NCBI RefSeq assembly: GCF_044594925.1
Contig: NZ_CP138991.1
Coordinates: forward strand, 2,914,001-2,978,000
Source of the DNA: Maribacter sp044594925
Lineage (GTDB): Bacteria > Bacteroidota > Bacteroidia > Flavobacteriales > Flavobacteriaceae
Length of the DNA: 64,000 bases
Direction: 5' to 3'
The position numbers and the translations under genes were made by a program. How positions within the stretch are numbered: the first letter of the stretch is position 1; each line of letters begins with the position of its first letter. This document shows positions 18,094-28,135 of the stretch, piece by piece. A model generated the notes under the pieces. That model worked only from the letters and a program-made list of their open reading frames with translations. It was not told the DNA's origin and searched no databases.

Positions 18094-19569
18094 TTATTTT
18101 TTAATGATAAAAGGGTGGTGCTTTTCCTGCGGAAATTTTACACAAAAAACGGTTCCTTTACCGGGTTGCGATGTGAAATTGATTTTCCCTTTATAGGTTT
18201 CTACGATATTTTTAACCATCCCAAGACCTAGCCCCATTCCACTGGTCTTGGTGGTAAATTTTGGTTCAAATATCTTATCGGTAAACTCTGGTTCAATTCC
18301 TATACCGTTGTCAGCCACAGAAATCTTCACCATATCCTTTTCCGAGGCCACGGAGACCAATATTCGTGGAGATTTTACTTCTGGCACCGCCTGGATAGCA
18401 TTCTTTACTAAATTAGTCACCACTCTTATTAACTGCGTACGGTCTAGTTTAGCAATAATTTCCTCCTCTTCGGCTATAAAATGAATATAATCTTCATTGA
18501 AGATATCTAACGCAAGTTTTACGATTTTAACCACGTTCAATGTTTCGTTTTGCTGTGCCGGCATTTCTGCAAAATTGGAAAATGCCGATGCAATACTGCT
18601 CATGGTGTCTATTTGCTGAATAAGGGTAGTAGAATATTCCTTTACTTTTTTATCTATCTCAGGGTCTTCCGCATTAAATTTTCGCTCAAAACTTTGCACA
18701 CTTAGACGCATTGGAGTCAAGGGGTTTTTTATCTCATGTGCTACCTGCTTTGCCATTTCTCTCCAAGCCTGTTCTCGTTCACTTTTTGCCAATTTAGCCG
18801 CACTTTGGCTTAGTTCATCAATCATCGCATTATAAGAGGAAATCAGTTTTTCTATTTCCTCGCCAGGTTTTTCAATATGGATTTTTTCATTTCTTTTGGT
18901 AAGATTAGTTCTTCCCATCATATCAGAAATGGTTTCTAATGACCTTGTAATATATTTTGAAATAAAGAACGCAAAGGCAATTGCAATCAATAACATTACA
19001 AGATATACTCCTCCCAAACGTATTAGGAATTCCCTAAGCTCTTTATCGTTGAAAGAGTTGTCCTCAAAATAAGGGAGGTTTATAATTCCTATAGGTTTAA
19101 ACTGGTGGTCGGCAATGTACGTATAAGAAGCTTGGTATTTATCCCCGGCCGCAGACCGTTCCTCTACATACCTTTTATCCGCGCTAGCCTCTAAGTGGTT
19201 TAGGATTACTGGGTCTAAACAAATAGATAAAGAATCGTTTTCAAACTTTGGCCTGGAACTTTTAATAAGCTGACCTTCTAAGGAATACAGATTAAAATTC
19301 ATATTCTGTACTACCGCAATTTCGTAAATCTCATCTTTAAAGATGAGCCCTAGATTTTCTGTGGTAACGGGATAGGTGGTTTTTTGAATGGCCAAATCTA
19401 TACTTTGGCGTATCTGTTCCTCTTTCCTTTCCATCCTGTCTTGATGGTAATCTCTATTTATCTCTTGAAACTGATAAATGGTAGTAGCTAAGATTAAAAC
19501 AGAGGCCAACAACACCAGAAAAATCATGGCAAAGAAAATACGTGACCTTAGGGATAACTTCTTTAGCAA
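18094..19569 (-). CDS. HAMP sensor histidine kinase (NtrY-like)
   Basis: A 491-residue membrane kinase. It has a transmembrane helix at ~12-34, a periplasmic sensor of ~145 residues, a second helix at ~186-205, HAMP (~206-258), HisKA with phospho-acceptor His278 in QVAHEIKNPLTPMR, and a HATPase domain with N box (VVTNLVKNAIQAV), G1 (VADNGIGIEP) and G2 (GMGLGLGMV). The H-E-I-K-N-P-L-T-P signature is that of NtrY/atoS-type kinases. No response-regulator gene is adjacent, so it is an orphan here; the signal is unknown. Confidence 0.9.
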   Translation of the reverse strand: MLKKLSLRSRIFFAMIFLVLLASVLILATTIYQFQEINRDYHQDRMERKEEQIRQSIDLAIQKTTYPVTTENLGLIFKDEIYEIAVVQNMNFNLYSLEGQLIKSSRPKFENDSLSICLDPVILNHLEASADKRYVEERSAAGDKYQASYTYIADHQFKPIGIINLPYFEDNSFNDKELREFLIRLGGVYLVMLLIAIAFAFFISKYITRSLETISDMMGRTNLTKRNEKIHIEKPGEEIEKLISSYNAMIDELSQSAAKLAKSEREQAWREMAKQVAHEIKNPLTPMRLSVQSFERKFNAEDPEIDKKVKEYSTTLIQQIDTMSSIASAFSNFAEMPAQQNETLNVVKIVKLALDIFNEDYIHFIAEEEEIIAKLDRTQLIRVVTNLVKNAIQAVPEVKSPRILVSVASEKDMVKISVADNGIGIEPEFTDKIFEPKFTTKTSGMGLGLGMVKNIVETYKGKINFTSQPGKGTVFCVKFPQEKHHPFIIKK

Positions 19570-19693
19570 GGGTATGGTGTTTCATTCAAAGTTAGCAAAT
19601 ATCGAACCAAATTATTCAAACTCAAATACAAGCATCAAAAACAAACTCAAAAAAGAAAAACCATTTGAAACTAAAACTTGTATTTGCCCTTGT

Positions 19694-20245
19694 TTACGCC
19701 TCCGGGTTTTTATGACGAATACGCTTATAAAGCTTTATCCCCAGCATTAATAATATGCCTAACACAAGGATTCCGGCAACTCCAAAAATCCAGTTAAAGG
19801 TGCTTTTCAAGATTACCAGAAAAACTACCGAGAATAGAATCAGTGTTGCCCCTTCATTCCAAATACGCATGTAATTGGAAGTATAATTAATGTCATCCTT
19901 TTGGAATTTTTTAAAAATATGATGATTTCTCAGATGATATATGACAAGCAACAGCACAAAACCAAGTTTAATATGCATCCAGGGTTGTTGCAGCCAGTAT
20001 GGTGCTAAAACCAATAACCATATCGCAAATATGGTCGCCAAAATTGCCGATGGCCATGTAATGATATACCATAGCCTTTTGGACATCAATTTCAATTGTT
20101 TAGATAGAATCTCTTTCTCTGGTGATGGTTTCTGACTAGCTTCAATATGATAAATGAATAGTCTAGGAATATAGAAAAGTCCTGCAAACCACGTTATCAC
20201 AAAAATGAGATGCAGGGCTTTTATATAATTGTAATATTCACTCAT
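19694..20245 (-). CDS. hemJ: protoporphyrinogen IX oxidase HemJ (CopD family)
   Basis: A 183-residue membrane protein with four to five helices. HemJ hallmarks are the N-terminal His12 in KALHLIFVITWFAGLFYIPR and His91/Lys93 in WMHIKLGF; HemJ is a heme-dependent oxidase converting protoporphyrinogen IX to protoporphyrin IX. It supplies the penultimate step missing from the heme cluster at 44-62 kb, where no hemG or hemY is seen. It stands apart from the other hem genes, downstream of the tandem BNR protein genes on the same strand. Confidence 0.85.
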   Translation of the reverse strand: MSEYYNYIKALHLIFVITWFAGLFYIPRLFIYHIEASQKPSPEKEILSKQLKLMSKRLWYIITWPSAILATIFAIWLLVLAPYWLQQPWMHIKLGFVLLLVIYHLRNHHIFKKFQKDDINYTSNYMRIWNEGATLILFSVVFLVILKSTFNWIFGVAGILVLGILLMLGIKLYKRIRHKNPEA

Positions 20246-20257
20246 AAAATTAGGGTT

Positions 20258-20312
20258 CTAACTTCAAGTTTAGGCAACGAATTTCCGTTCAAACTTCAAA
20301 ATTCAAAGTTAG
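20258..20312 (-). other. imperfect hairpin upstream of hemJ
   Basis: CTAACTT (20258-20264) pairs with AAGTTAG (20306-20312), with an inner pair AAGTTT/AAACTT (20266-20271/20291-20296). It lies between the upstream BNR gene end and the hemJ start. There is no T-run, so it may be a weak terminator, a leader structure or chance in AT-rich DNA. Confidence 0.25.
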
Positions 20313-20333
20313 TGAAACCTAGTTCAAATTACT

Positions 20334-23300
20334 TTATAACCTCAAAGCACCTACACCACTTTCCCACAATTTTTTATTCATAGCGGGAAGGTCTTTTTGA
20401 AGAAGTTCCGTTCCTCTAGATTTTAAACTATTCCATTGCTGGTCTAATTCGTTTTTTCTTTCCAAATTGGCTTTATTGACCCTTGGTATACTGCTGGTGG
20501 TTTGATTAATTAAGAACAGATACTCCGCGGTGAATTTGTTAGGAAAATTTTCCACATCATCATACGCTTGTGATTTACGTTGAATCATAGCTTCGTCCCA
20601 AGCCTTCATCTTTTCCAATAAAGTATGAGCCTCAGTTTTAACTTCGTCATTTTCTATCGCTGTCAAAAGTGTTTTAAGATTGTCCTGTACACCATATAAC
20701 GTATTCACCATGTTGTGCATCTCCGTAACCTTTGTTTCCATTTCTGACATTAAAACATCAAATTCAGCATACTGTCCCGGTTTTGTTTCAAAGCTTGGAA
20801 CCGCTTTAATATTGCCTTGTGTTTGCACTACTTTCTTCCCTACTTGTAGCTTAATGTCATATATTCCAGGAATGGCTTTATGACCATTGAATCCGGCTTC
20901 AATATATGCTCCGGGAATTCCTGGCATCGTATGGTGACTCATATTCCAAACAAAACGATTAAGTCCCTCTTCTTTGGACAAGGTGGGTTCTGGGGATGGC
21001 CCGCCACCATTATGTGGTTGGTATTGTGGGTCTTTTTCCGAACTTAAGGTTCTGATCAGCTTACCGTCAGCATTTCTTATCTCCATGGATAAGGTAACGG
21101 TATCTTCTAACTGAGGTAGTTCATAATAAATAACCAATCCATTCGCAGGGTTAACTCCATTAAAAGGATGTGTTCCATCAAAGGTTTTAGAATTACCGTT
21201 CAATTGACTTCCCCATGAACCATTATAAGCCAGCGCCGGTTTGTATATATGAACCTGTTTTTTTGGAGCATCAAATTGCGGAAGCAGTTCTAGGTCATCC
21301 AAAATCCAAAAGGCACGCCCCGAAGTAGCAACAATTAAATCTCCCTGGTGCACTTTTAAATCGGTTATTGGAGTAACAGGAAGGTTTAATTGTAATGACT
21401 CCCAAGATTTTCCATCATTATAAGAAACATACATCCCTTTTTCTGTACCTGCATATAAAAGCCCTTTCTTAATTGGATCTTCGCGTACTACCCTAGTAAA
21501 CGCCCCATAAGGAATACCACTACTAATATTTGTCCATGTTTTACCGTAATCTGTTGTTTTATAAATGGCTGGCGTATAATCATTGAACTTATATTTTGTA
21601 GTTGCTATATACGCTGTAGCAGGGTCATGTGGTGACACCTCTATGGCATTGACCAAACATTCATTTAACCCTTTAGGCGTAACGTTTTGCCAAGTTTTCA
21701 TATTATCTCTGGTCACTTGAACAAAGCCATCATCGCTGCCCGAATAAAAAACACCTTTCTCGTGGGGAGATTCTATTAAATAGGACAATGTACCGTAGTT
21801 TTCCGCTCCTACGGCTTCATTGGTATACGGGCCACCACCGTTTCCTTGTTTTTCATCGATATCCCTTGTCAGGTCTGGGGACATTTCTTTCCAAGAAACT
21901 CCCATATCCGTAGTTTTTAATACCAACTGTGCCCCATGATAAAAGGTATTAGGCTCATGTTTAGAACGAATAATAGGTGCATTCCAATTGTATAAATACC
22001 TCATATTCCGGGCTTCCCTTCCTAAATATTGAATGGGGGCTGCCATTATTTTTGTAGAAGCTTTAGATTTCGTGTCCAGAATTTCTATGGTACCCAAATA
22101 ACTTCCGCCCATGACATATCTAGGATTATCCGGGTCAAAGGCCAAGAAGGCACTTTCACCACCGGCAGACGGACTAAATTCTCCAATGGATATTCCACCA
22201 CTGCCATTTGCCATATTGGCTAGCATTGCCGAAGAATAATCCTGTTGTCCCGCATAAACGTTATAAGGAAATAAATTGTCTGCGTTAATACGATAAAACT
22301 GCCCTGTAGGCATATTTAATTGTGTAGACCAACTTGCTCCAAAATCAAAAGAAACGGCAGCACCTCCATCATTTGCAATCACCATATTTTTGGAATTATC
22401 AGGATTAATCCACAGATCGTGATAATCCCCATGCGTACCCGATAACCTTTCCCAAGTTTTACCACCATCTGTTGAGCGCAATGCAGGTGCACTTAAGACG
22501 TAAACTGTATCGGCATCATTAGGATCTGCAAATACTTCAATATAATACCAGGCACGTTGCACCAAGCGGTTATCTCCACTAACCATAGACCAAGACGCTC
22601 CTGCGTCATTAGAAACAAATAGACCACCTTTATCCGCATTGGAATCGCTCTCAATAAGTGCATAGACCTTGTTAGAATTAGCCGGGCTAACGGCTATCGC
22701 CATTTTACCTTTTTCATTTGGTAAACCTTTATGAATTTTAGACCAAGTTTCCCCTGCATCGGTAGATTTATATAATCCGCTTCCTTCACCTCCACTAATA
22801 ACCATATTAGGTTTACGTTGGTGTTCCCACATTGCGGCGTACATAATCTCCGGGTAATTAGCATCCATTGAGAGTTCGGCAGCACCTGTTAAATTATTCA
22901 CGAACAAGGTATTTTTCCACGTTACTCCGCCGTCTATGGATTTGTAGATTCCCCTCTCTTTATTACCCGCATGCAATGCTCCCTGTGCGGCAACGTAAAC
23001 AATATTAGGATTAGTTGGGTGAATAATAACCCGAGAAATATGTTGTGTCTTTTCCAGACCTAGATGCTTCCATGTTTTTCCTGCATCTGTAGATTTATAC
23101 ACACCATCGCCATAAGATGTCATAACCCCTCTCGGCGCATGTTCTCCCATACCAACATAAACAATATTAGGGTCAGATTTAGAGACAGCCACTGCTCCAA
23201 CAGAACCAGTTTTAAAATATCCGTCAGAAATATTCTCCCATTTTTGACCGGCCGTTTCAGTTTTCCAAAGGCCACCACCTGTTGTTCCCATATAGTAGGT

Positions 23301-23462
23301 CATAGGATCGTCAACAACACCACTGGCTGTGACCGACCGCCCACCTCTGTAGGGGCCAATATTTCGATATTTTACTGGTTGAAAATATTCATTAACCGTT
23401 TGCCCGAAGGTTATTGTTATGGTTAAAAACGTTAGGATTAGGAGTTGGATGTTGTTTTTCAT
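20334..23462 (-). CDS. secreted BNR/VPS10-like beta-propeller protein, copy 2
   Basis: About 1042 residues from the inner ATG at 23462, which gives a clean signal peptide (MKNNIQLLILTFLTITITFG); the frame is open ten codons further to 23492. The N-terminal ~750 residues hold many Asp-box repeats (STDAGKTW, SIDGGVTW, STDAGETW, TTDYGKTW) of sortilin/VPS10 and sialidase-type propellers, opening with YRNIGPYRGGRSV. The C-terminal ~270 residues combine a beta domain with a helical tail. Often annotated as glycosyl hydrolase, but catalytic sialidase residues are not evident. No T9SS tail. It is a paralogue of the gene 130 bp upstream. Confidence 0.85.
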   Translation of the reverse strand: MKNNIQLLILTFLTITITFGQTVNEYFQPVKYRNIGPYRGGRSVTASGVVDDPMTYYMGTTGGGLWKTETAGQKWENISDGYFKTGSVGAVAVSKSDPNIVYVGMGEHAPRGVMTSYGDGVYKSTDAGKTWKHLGLEKTQHISRVIIHPTNPNIVYVAAQGALHAGNKERGIYKSIDGGVTWKNTLFVNNLTGAAELSMDANYPEIMYAAMWEHQRKPNMVISGGEGSGLYKSTDAGETWSKIHKGLPNEKGKMAIAVSPANSNKVYALIESDSNADKGGLFVSNDAGASWSMVSGDNRLVQRAWYYIEVFADPNDADTVYVLSAPALRSTDGGKTWERLSGTHGDYHDLWINPDNSKNMVIANDGGAAVSFDFGASWSTQLNMPTGQFYRINADNLFPYNVYAGQQDYSSAMLANMANGSGGISIGEFSPSAGGESAFLAFDPDNPRYVMGGSYLGTIEILDTKSKASTKIMAAPIQYLGREARNMRYLYNWNAPIIRSKHEPNTFYHGAQLVLKTTDMGVSWKEMSPDLTRDIDEKQGNGGGPYTNEAVGAENYGTLSYLIESPHEKGVFYSGSDDGFVQVTRDNMKTWQNVTPKGLNECLVNAIEVSPHDPATAYIATTKYKFNDYTPAIYKTTDYGKTWTNISSGIPYGAFTRVVREDPIKKGLLYAGTEKGMYVSYNDGKSWESLQLNLPVTPITDLKVHQGDLIVATSGRAFWILDDLELLPQFDAPKKQVHIYKPALAYNGSWGSQLNGNSKTFDGTHPFNGVNPANGLVIYYELPQLEDTVTLSMEIRNADGKLIRTLSSEKDPQYQPHNGGGPSPEPTLSKEEGLNRFVWNMSHHTMPGIPGAYIEAGFNGHKAIPGIYDIKLQVGKKVVQTQGNIKAVPSFETKPGQYAEFDVLMSEMETKVTEMHNMVNTLYGVQDNLKTLLTAIENDEVKTEAHTLLEKMKAWDEAMIQRKSQAYDDVENFPNKFTAEYLFLINQTTSSIPRVNKANLERKNELDQQWNSLKSRGTELLQKDLPAMNKKLWESGVGALRL

Positions 23463-23500
23463 TTTGCTTGTTGTTACAATATAATGTTTCATATTTAGCG

Positions 23501-23524
23501 TCCTCCCCTTGGCAGGGGGGAGGA
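23501..23524. repeat. GC-rich hairpin, probable dispersed intergenic repeat
   Basis: TCCTCCCC (23501-23508) and GGGGAGGA (23517-23524) form a perfect 8-bp stem with an 8-nt loop in otherwise AT-rich DNA, between the two BNR genes. There is no T-run. Similar CCTCCCC hairpins are, as I recall, dispersed in flavobacterial genomes; other copies were not seen in this window. Confidence 0.4.
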
Positions 23525-23591
23525 ACTATATCCCTTAACTTTCATTCAACGTACTTCTACCATGGAGCACCGCACATCAAACGACTCTCAC

Positions 23592-26500
23592 CTACTCCTC
23601 CTCAACAAACAAGTAGTTTAATTTCAAATCATTAAAGGCACTGTTAAATTCTTGAAGCTCTTTTGAAATTACAGCGTCAAAAGCAGCTAACTCCTTGTTT
23701 ATTTTCCCAGTTAGTTCATTCTTAACAGCAATGTCCTGTTCCGTAGGCGGAAAATCATCAATAGCTACCAAACTATTTAAATGCCCTAATTTGTTCGTAA
23801 GCTTAATAGGAAAGTTTAACGGATCTTGATTACTTCTGTTTTTAGTTTGATACAAAGCCTTCTCAACTTCTTCTAAACGCTCTTTCATCGCTTTGGCTTT
23901 CTCCACCAATTCCTTTGTGGCTGCATTGTTCTTATACAGAGAGGAAAAAGCATCCAGCTGTTTATTAATTTTTCTAATCTTCTTTATGGATTGATGCGCT
24001 TTATCAATAGTTGTGTTAATATCGGTTATAAAGTCAAACTGCTTTTGCATTTCCATAACTGAAGCCTCTGCTCGCGGGTCAGGTACAATCTTAAATGTTT
24101 CCGTACTTATATCACCGTTTACATTCAGATGAACTTTGTAATTTCCTGGAACCGCTTTGGCACCGTCTAAACTGGCCCACCATAAAATCATCCCATCCAG
24201 CTTTTTAGCTCCTTTTCCACGTGTATCCCATACAAAAGTATTTCCTCCTTGTTTCACATTTAGCTTTTTACTTTTCTCCTTGGCCGAATTGCTATAGTTA
24301 GCCAGTGTATCGCCCGACATTGAAGTAAAGGTTAGACTAACACTATCTTTTTCTGAAAGATTTTTTAGATAAAAATGCGTTACCACGCCACTAGGATGAT
24401 TTTGCCCCGCAGTTTTAGAAGGGGTTTTAGCAGCTCTACCCTTAGTTCTATACGAATCCTTAGGCTTATATAAGATTGATGCGGCTGACTTTTTATTACC
24501 GTCTAACTGATGAAGTACGGTTAAATCATCTAGCACCCAAACACTACGCCCTTGTGTTGCAACAATTAGGTTGTTATCCTTAATCGTTAAATCAGTTACA
24601 GGCACAATGGGTAAATTCAATTGAAAAGGTCTCCAGTTTGCTCCATCATCAAAAGAAATGTACATCCCTGTCTCTGTACCTGCATACAACAAACCTTTCC
24701 TCTTCGGGTCTTCCCGAACTACTCTTGTAAAATGCTCGTTAGGGATACCGTTGGTAATCTTTGTCCATGTCTGACCGTAATCTGTAGTTTTGTATAGGTA
24801 AGGCTCAAAATCACCTAATTTATATCGTGTTGCGGCAACATAGCAAGTACCGGCATCAAAAGCGGAAGGTTCAATACTATTAATCATATTCCATTCTGGC
24901 ATATTGGCGGGGGTTACATTATCCCAAGAAGCTCCACCATCCTTTGAAACGTGCACTAATCCATCATCACTACCTACCCAAAGCAAGCCTTCTTTTAAGG
25001 GGCTTTCATTGGCTGCAAAAATGGTGCAATAGTACTCTACGCTTGTATTATCCTGAGTTATAGGACCTCCACTTGAACCCAATTTTGTAGGGTCATTTCT
25101 AGTAAGGTCACCGCTTAAAACCTTCCAACTTTGCCCTTCATTTTCAGAAACATGCACATGCTGAGAAAAAGTATATAGTTTCTTTGGATTATGCCTGCTG
25201 AAAATAATAGGGAAATTCCATTGAAAACGGTATTTCATAGCTTCAGCTCCTGCTCCCATAGGGTTATCTGGCCAAACATTAATTCCTCTTACCGTTCCTT
25301 TGTCATGATTTACACGTGTTAGGAAACCGTCATAACTGCCGCCGTAAACGATATCATTATTCGTTGGGTCAACTGCTATATGGGCAGATTCCCCTCCTGC
25401 GGTTGGCTCCCAATCAGACTCATCTATGCTGCTACCATCACTTCTATGATTAATACGTAAGGTAGAATTGTCTTGCTGCGCTACATAAATACGATACGGG
25501 AAAGCATCATCTGTAGTTACTCTGTAGAATTGGGCAGTTGGCTGATTGTAATAGGTACTCCAAGTTTCGCCACCATCATAAGAAATCTGTGCGCCACCGT
25601 CATCGCCAATAATCATTCGCTGCGAATTTTCTGGAGCTATCCAAAGATCATGGTGATCCCCATGAGGTGCGTTAAACGTATTAAAGGTTTTACCCCCATC
25701 GGTAGATTTATGATATCTAACGTTTAAAACATAAACAACATCCTCGTCTTCTGTATCTGCGTATACCCTAGTGTAGTACCATGCCCTTTGACGTAACTTA
25801 CGCTCGCTATTGACTTGAGTCCATTTTTTACCTCCATCATCAGAACGGTACAAGCCCCCTTTTTCTTTGTTTTCTACAATGGCCCAAACCCGTTCCGAAT
25901 TTTTAGGAGAAACGGTAACTCCCATTATTCCTAGAGTATCCTTTGGAAAACCCTCGTTCTTTGAAATTTCTGTCCAGGTTTCACCACTATCTGTACTTTT
26001 CCAAAGGGCAGAACCTTCGCCACCACTACTTAAACTGTAAGGTGTTCGTTGCGCGCGCCATGTAGAAGCATATAATATTCTAGGGTTATTAGGGTCTAAG
26101 GTTAAATCAACTGCACCAGCCTGATCATTGACGAATAATACTTGTTTCCAGTTTTTACCTCCGTCGGTACTTTTATAAATACCCCTTTCTTTTGTTGGCT
26201 TGTAAATATTACCCAACACAGCTGCGTAAACCGTATTATAATCCGTAGGATGCACTTTTATTCTGGGTACATGACGGCTATTTTTCAATCCGGCGGACAC
26301 CCATGTTTTACCTCCATTCTCTGTTTTCCAAATTCCGTAACCAGAAGACACATTACCACGAAGGGTTTTTTCCCCTCCCCCTACATAGATAACATTTGGG
26401 TCGCTCTTTGCTACCTCAACAGCACCAATGCTACCTCCAAAATAACCATCGGATATATTATTCCATGTACGACCACCGTCTAATGTTTTCCAAACACCAC

Positions 26501-26732
26501 CACCTGCAGCTCCAAAATAGAATAGATTAGGTTCTCCTGGCACACCCGTTACCGCCGCGGAACGGCCACCCCTGAACGGCCCTACCAAACGATAATCCAA
26601 ACTAGAATATAAGTCCTCTGGATATTGCACTGAAACAGTATTCGATTTTTTCTTACGTTGCGAATTCGTATTAGTAGGAAACAGAAATAAGACAAGCATT
26701 AGAGCACCCGCCCAAGTATAGAAATTTTTCAT
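23592..26732 (-). CDS. secreted BNR/VPS10-like beta-propeller protein, copy 1
   Basis: A 1046-residue exported protein with signal peptide (residues ~1-24, cut near TNSQ). Like its downstream paralogue it opens with YRLVGPFRGGRSAAVTG and carries Asp-box repeats (TLDGGRTW, TENGGKTW, STDGGKNW, SKDGGASW) over ~750 residues, then a beta domain and a helical C-terminal tail with Lys/Glu-rich coils. Possible roles are peptide or protein binding at the surface; an enzymatic role is not supported. No T9SS sorting domain. The two genes share order and direction and are probably co-transcribed after an old duplication. Confidence 0.85.
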   Translation of the reverse strand: MKNFYTWAGALMLVLFLFPTNTNSQRKKKSNTVSVQYPEDLYSSLDYRLVGPFRGGRSAAVTGVPGEPNLFYFGAAGGGVWKTLDGGRTWNNISDGYFGGSIGAVEVAKSDPNVIYVGGGEKTLRGNVSSGYGIWKTENGGKTWVSAGLKNSRHVPRIKVHPTDYNTVYAAVLGNIYKPTKERGIYKSTDGGKNWKQVLFVNDQAGAVDLTLDPNNPRILYASTWRAQRTPYSLSSGGEGSALWKSTDSGETWTEISKNEGFPKDTLGIMGVTVSPKNSERVWAIVENKEKGGLYRSDDGGKKWTQVNSERKLRQRAWYYTRVYADTEDEDVVYVLNVRYHKSTDGGKTFNTFNAPHGDHHDLWIAPENSQRMIIGDDGGAQISYDGGETWSTYYNQPTAQFYRVTTDDAFPYRIYVAQQDNSTLRINHRSDGSSIDESDWEPTAGGESAHIAVDPTNNDIVYGGSYDGFLTRVNHDKGTVRGINVWPDNPMGAGAEAMKYRFQWNFPIIFSRHNPKKLYTFSQHVHVSENEGQSWKVLSGDLTRNDPTKLGSSGGPITQDNTSVEYYCTIFAANESPLKEGLLWVGSDDGLVHVSKDGGASWDNVTPANMPEWNMINSIEPSAFDAGTCYVAATRYKLGDFEPYLYKTTDYGQTWTKITNGIPNEHFTRVVREDPKRKGLLYAGTETGMYISFDDGANWRPFQLNLPIVPVTDLTIKDNNLIVATQGRSVWVLDDLTVLHQLDGNKKSAASILYKPKDSYRTKGRAAKTPSKTAGQNHPSGVVTHFYLKNLSEKDSVSLTFTSMSGDTLANYSNSAKEKSKKLNVKQGGNTFVWDTRGKGAKKLDGMILWWASLDGAKAVPGNYKVHLNVNGDISTETFKIVPDPRAEASVMEMQKQFDFITDINTTIDKAHQSIKKIRKINKQLDAFSSLYKNNAATKELVEKAKAMKERLEEVEKALYQTKNRSNQDPLNFPIKLTNKLGHLNSLVAIDDFPPTEQDIAVKNELTGKINKELAAFDAVISKELQEFNSAFNDLKLNYLFVEEE

Positions 26733-26805
26733 TTTTTAAGTAGTTGAATTAGTCTAGCTTAAATGTAATGAAAAAGGAGTATTCTAGTGAAATTACAAAG
26801 CAAAT

Positions 26806-26925
26806 TTATTCCTCATTTTTATCAGAAATTTCCTTGTACGCTTTGTTTGATTTAAATAATTCTATGAAACTATAAATAAGCATACAAACAGAAACTATAA
26901 GTAATCCGATAATAAGTAAGCGCAT
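26806..26925 (-). CDS. small single-helix membrane protein, 39 aa
   Basis: ATG at 26925, TAA at 26806-26808. It begins MRLLIIGLLIVSVCMLIYSF, one transmembrane helix, followed by a charged tail of about 19 residues (IELFKSNKAYKEISDKNEE). It lies between the lactonase gene and the BNR genes on the same strand. Coding status is inferred from the clean anchor-plus-tail layout; function unknown. Confidence 0.45.
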   Translation of the reverse strand: MRLLIIGLLIVSVCMLIYSFIELFKSNKAYKEISDKNEE

Positions 26926-27031
26926 AAGTAAAGAGGTCTTTTAGTATTAGAAACACTTTCTATCCAAAAGTCACTCTTTGACTGAAATAACTATAAATGC
27001 GCAGTCAATTTAAGTTTGGTATTAACAAATA

Positions 27032-28135
27032 CTAGTTCAAGAATTGTAAACAAACGGGACTAGGCAGTTGTTCATTTTTAAGGAAGGTCAATCTACCTGT
27101 ATCAATATTACGCTTGAAGATTGATATATTGTTGCTCTTCTGGTTAGCTACGAGCAAAAAATTATTAGTCGGGTCTATTGAAAAATTTCTTGGCCAATCT
27201 CCTCTAACCGGCTCTCTGCCAATTAAATTCAACTTACCTGAATCAGTATCTACCTTAAAGATAACTATGGTGTTTTCACCTCTATTAGAGCCATAGAGAA
27301 ACTTTCCATCTTTTGATAAATGTATATCGGCACAATAACTATCTCCTTTAAACTCCTTTGAAACAGTACTTTTTGTCTCAACCTCATCGTAATCGTTTTC
27401 AGTATTCCTTTTAAGCAGAGTAATGGTCGAATTCAATTCATTTATGATATAAAGAAATTCATCATTCTCCGAAAAAACAAAATGCCTGGGTCCTGCACCC
27501 TTCGGCAAATCTATAGACGGTTTTGCGCTTGCAACAAATTGCCCGTTCTTTTGCTGATATCTTTTAACAGCATCGAGACCTAAATCTGACACAAACAACT
27601 CGTTTCCTTTGCCTTTGGCCATGTGTGCATGTGGTTTGGAAATGGAGTCCTTATTTAAGTGGTTTATAATTTGATGTTTTTCAGATAAACTACCATCATC
27701 CTTCAAATTGGCAATCATAACATTACCACCGGTATAATTCGATGCAACTAATTGGTTTTTACCTGTAAGGGTAACATGACAAGGATGTGCGCCTCCAGTG
27801 CCTATACTATTTTGCAGCGTCAATAGCCCTTCGTTGATTTTGAAAGCGGAAACACCTCCGCCTAATGAATCAAAATCTGCCGTTTCTTGAACAGCATACA
27901 AATTCTTTTGGTCTGGCGAAATAGTCAAAAAAGATGGGTTGGGTAAAACTGCCGCTAGTTTTTTAGCAGCAAGTTCACCAGTTTCAGGATTAAAGCTATA
28001 CGAGTAAATACCCTCACTATTCCCATCAGTATATGTGCCTACAAATAATTGATATGTTTTAGACTGTTGTTTCATTTCACATCCAATCAATAGGGTTACA
28101 CAGAAAAATACTAGATACAGGTATTTATTTCTCAT
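27032..28135 (-). CDS. lactonase family lipoprotein (6-phosphogluconolactonase-like propeller)
   Basis: A 367-residue protein of the seven-bladed YbhE/lactonase family. The N-terminus has a lipobox with Cys19 (LLIGCEMKQ), indicating an outer- or periplasmic-membrane lipoprotein, unlike cytoplasmic E. coli Pgl. Family motifs are FVGTYTDGNSEGIYSY at the start, GAHPCHV, KPHAHMA, GAGPRHFVF, and RGDWPRNFSIDP near the end. Such exported lactonases may open sugar lactones; the substrate is unknown. It is a monocistronic leftward gene with a 400-bp upstream region. Confidence 0.85.
   Translation of the reverse strand: MRNKYLYLVFFCVTLLIGCEMKQQSKTYQLFVGTYTDGNSEGIYSYSFNPETGELAAKKLAAVLPNPSFLTISPDQKNLYAVQETADFDSLGGGVSAFKINEGLLTLQNSIGTGGAHPCHVTLTGKNQLVASNYTGGNVMIANLKDDGSLSEKHQIINHLNKDSISKPHAHMAKGKGNELFVSDLGLDAVKRYQQKNGQFVASAKPSIDLPKGAGPRHFVFSENDEFLYIINELNSTITLLKRNTENDYDEVETKSTVSKEFKGDSYCADIHLSKDGKFLYGSNRGENTIVIFKVDTDSGKLNLIGREPVRGDWPRNFSIDPTNNFLLVANQKSNNISIFKRNIDTGRLTFLKNEQLPSPVCLQFLN

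Noticed and set aside
19478..19750. 90-codon plus-strand ORF between the NtrY-like kinase and hemJ
   Set aside because: It overlaps both real minus-strand genes and its composition is that of antisense plus AT-rich spacer.
20334..26732. T9SS sorting domain on the two BNR proteins
   Set aside because: Both C-termini are helical and charged, without the YPNP and final Lys-rich beta-strand pattern seen in the lyase and the giant protein.
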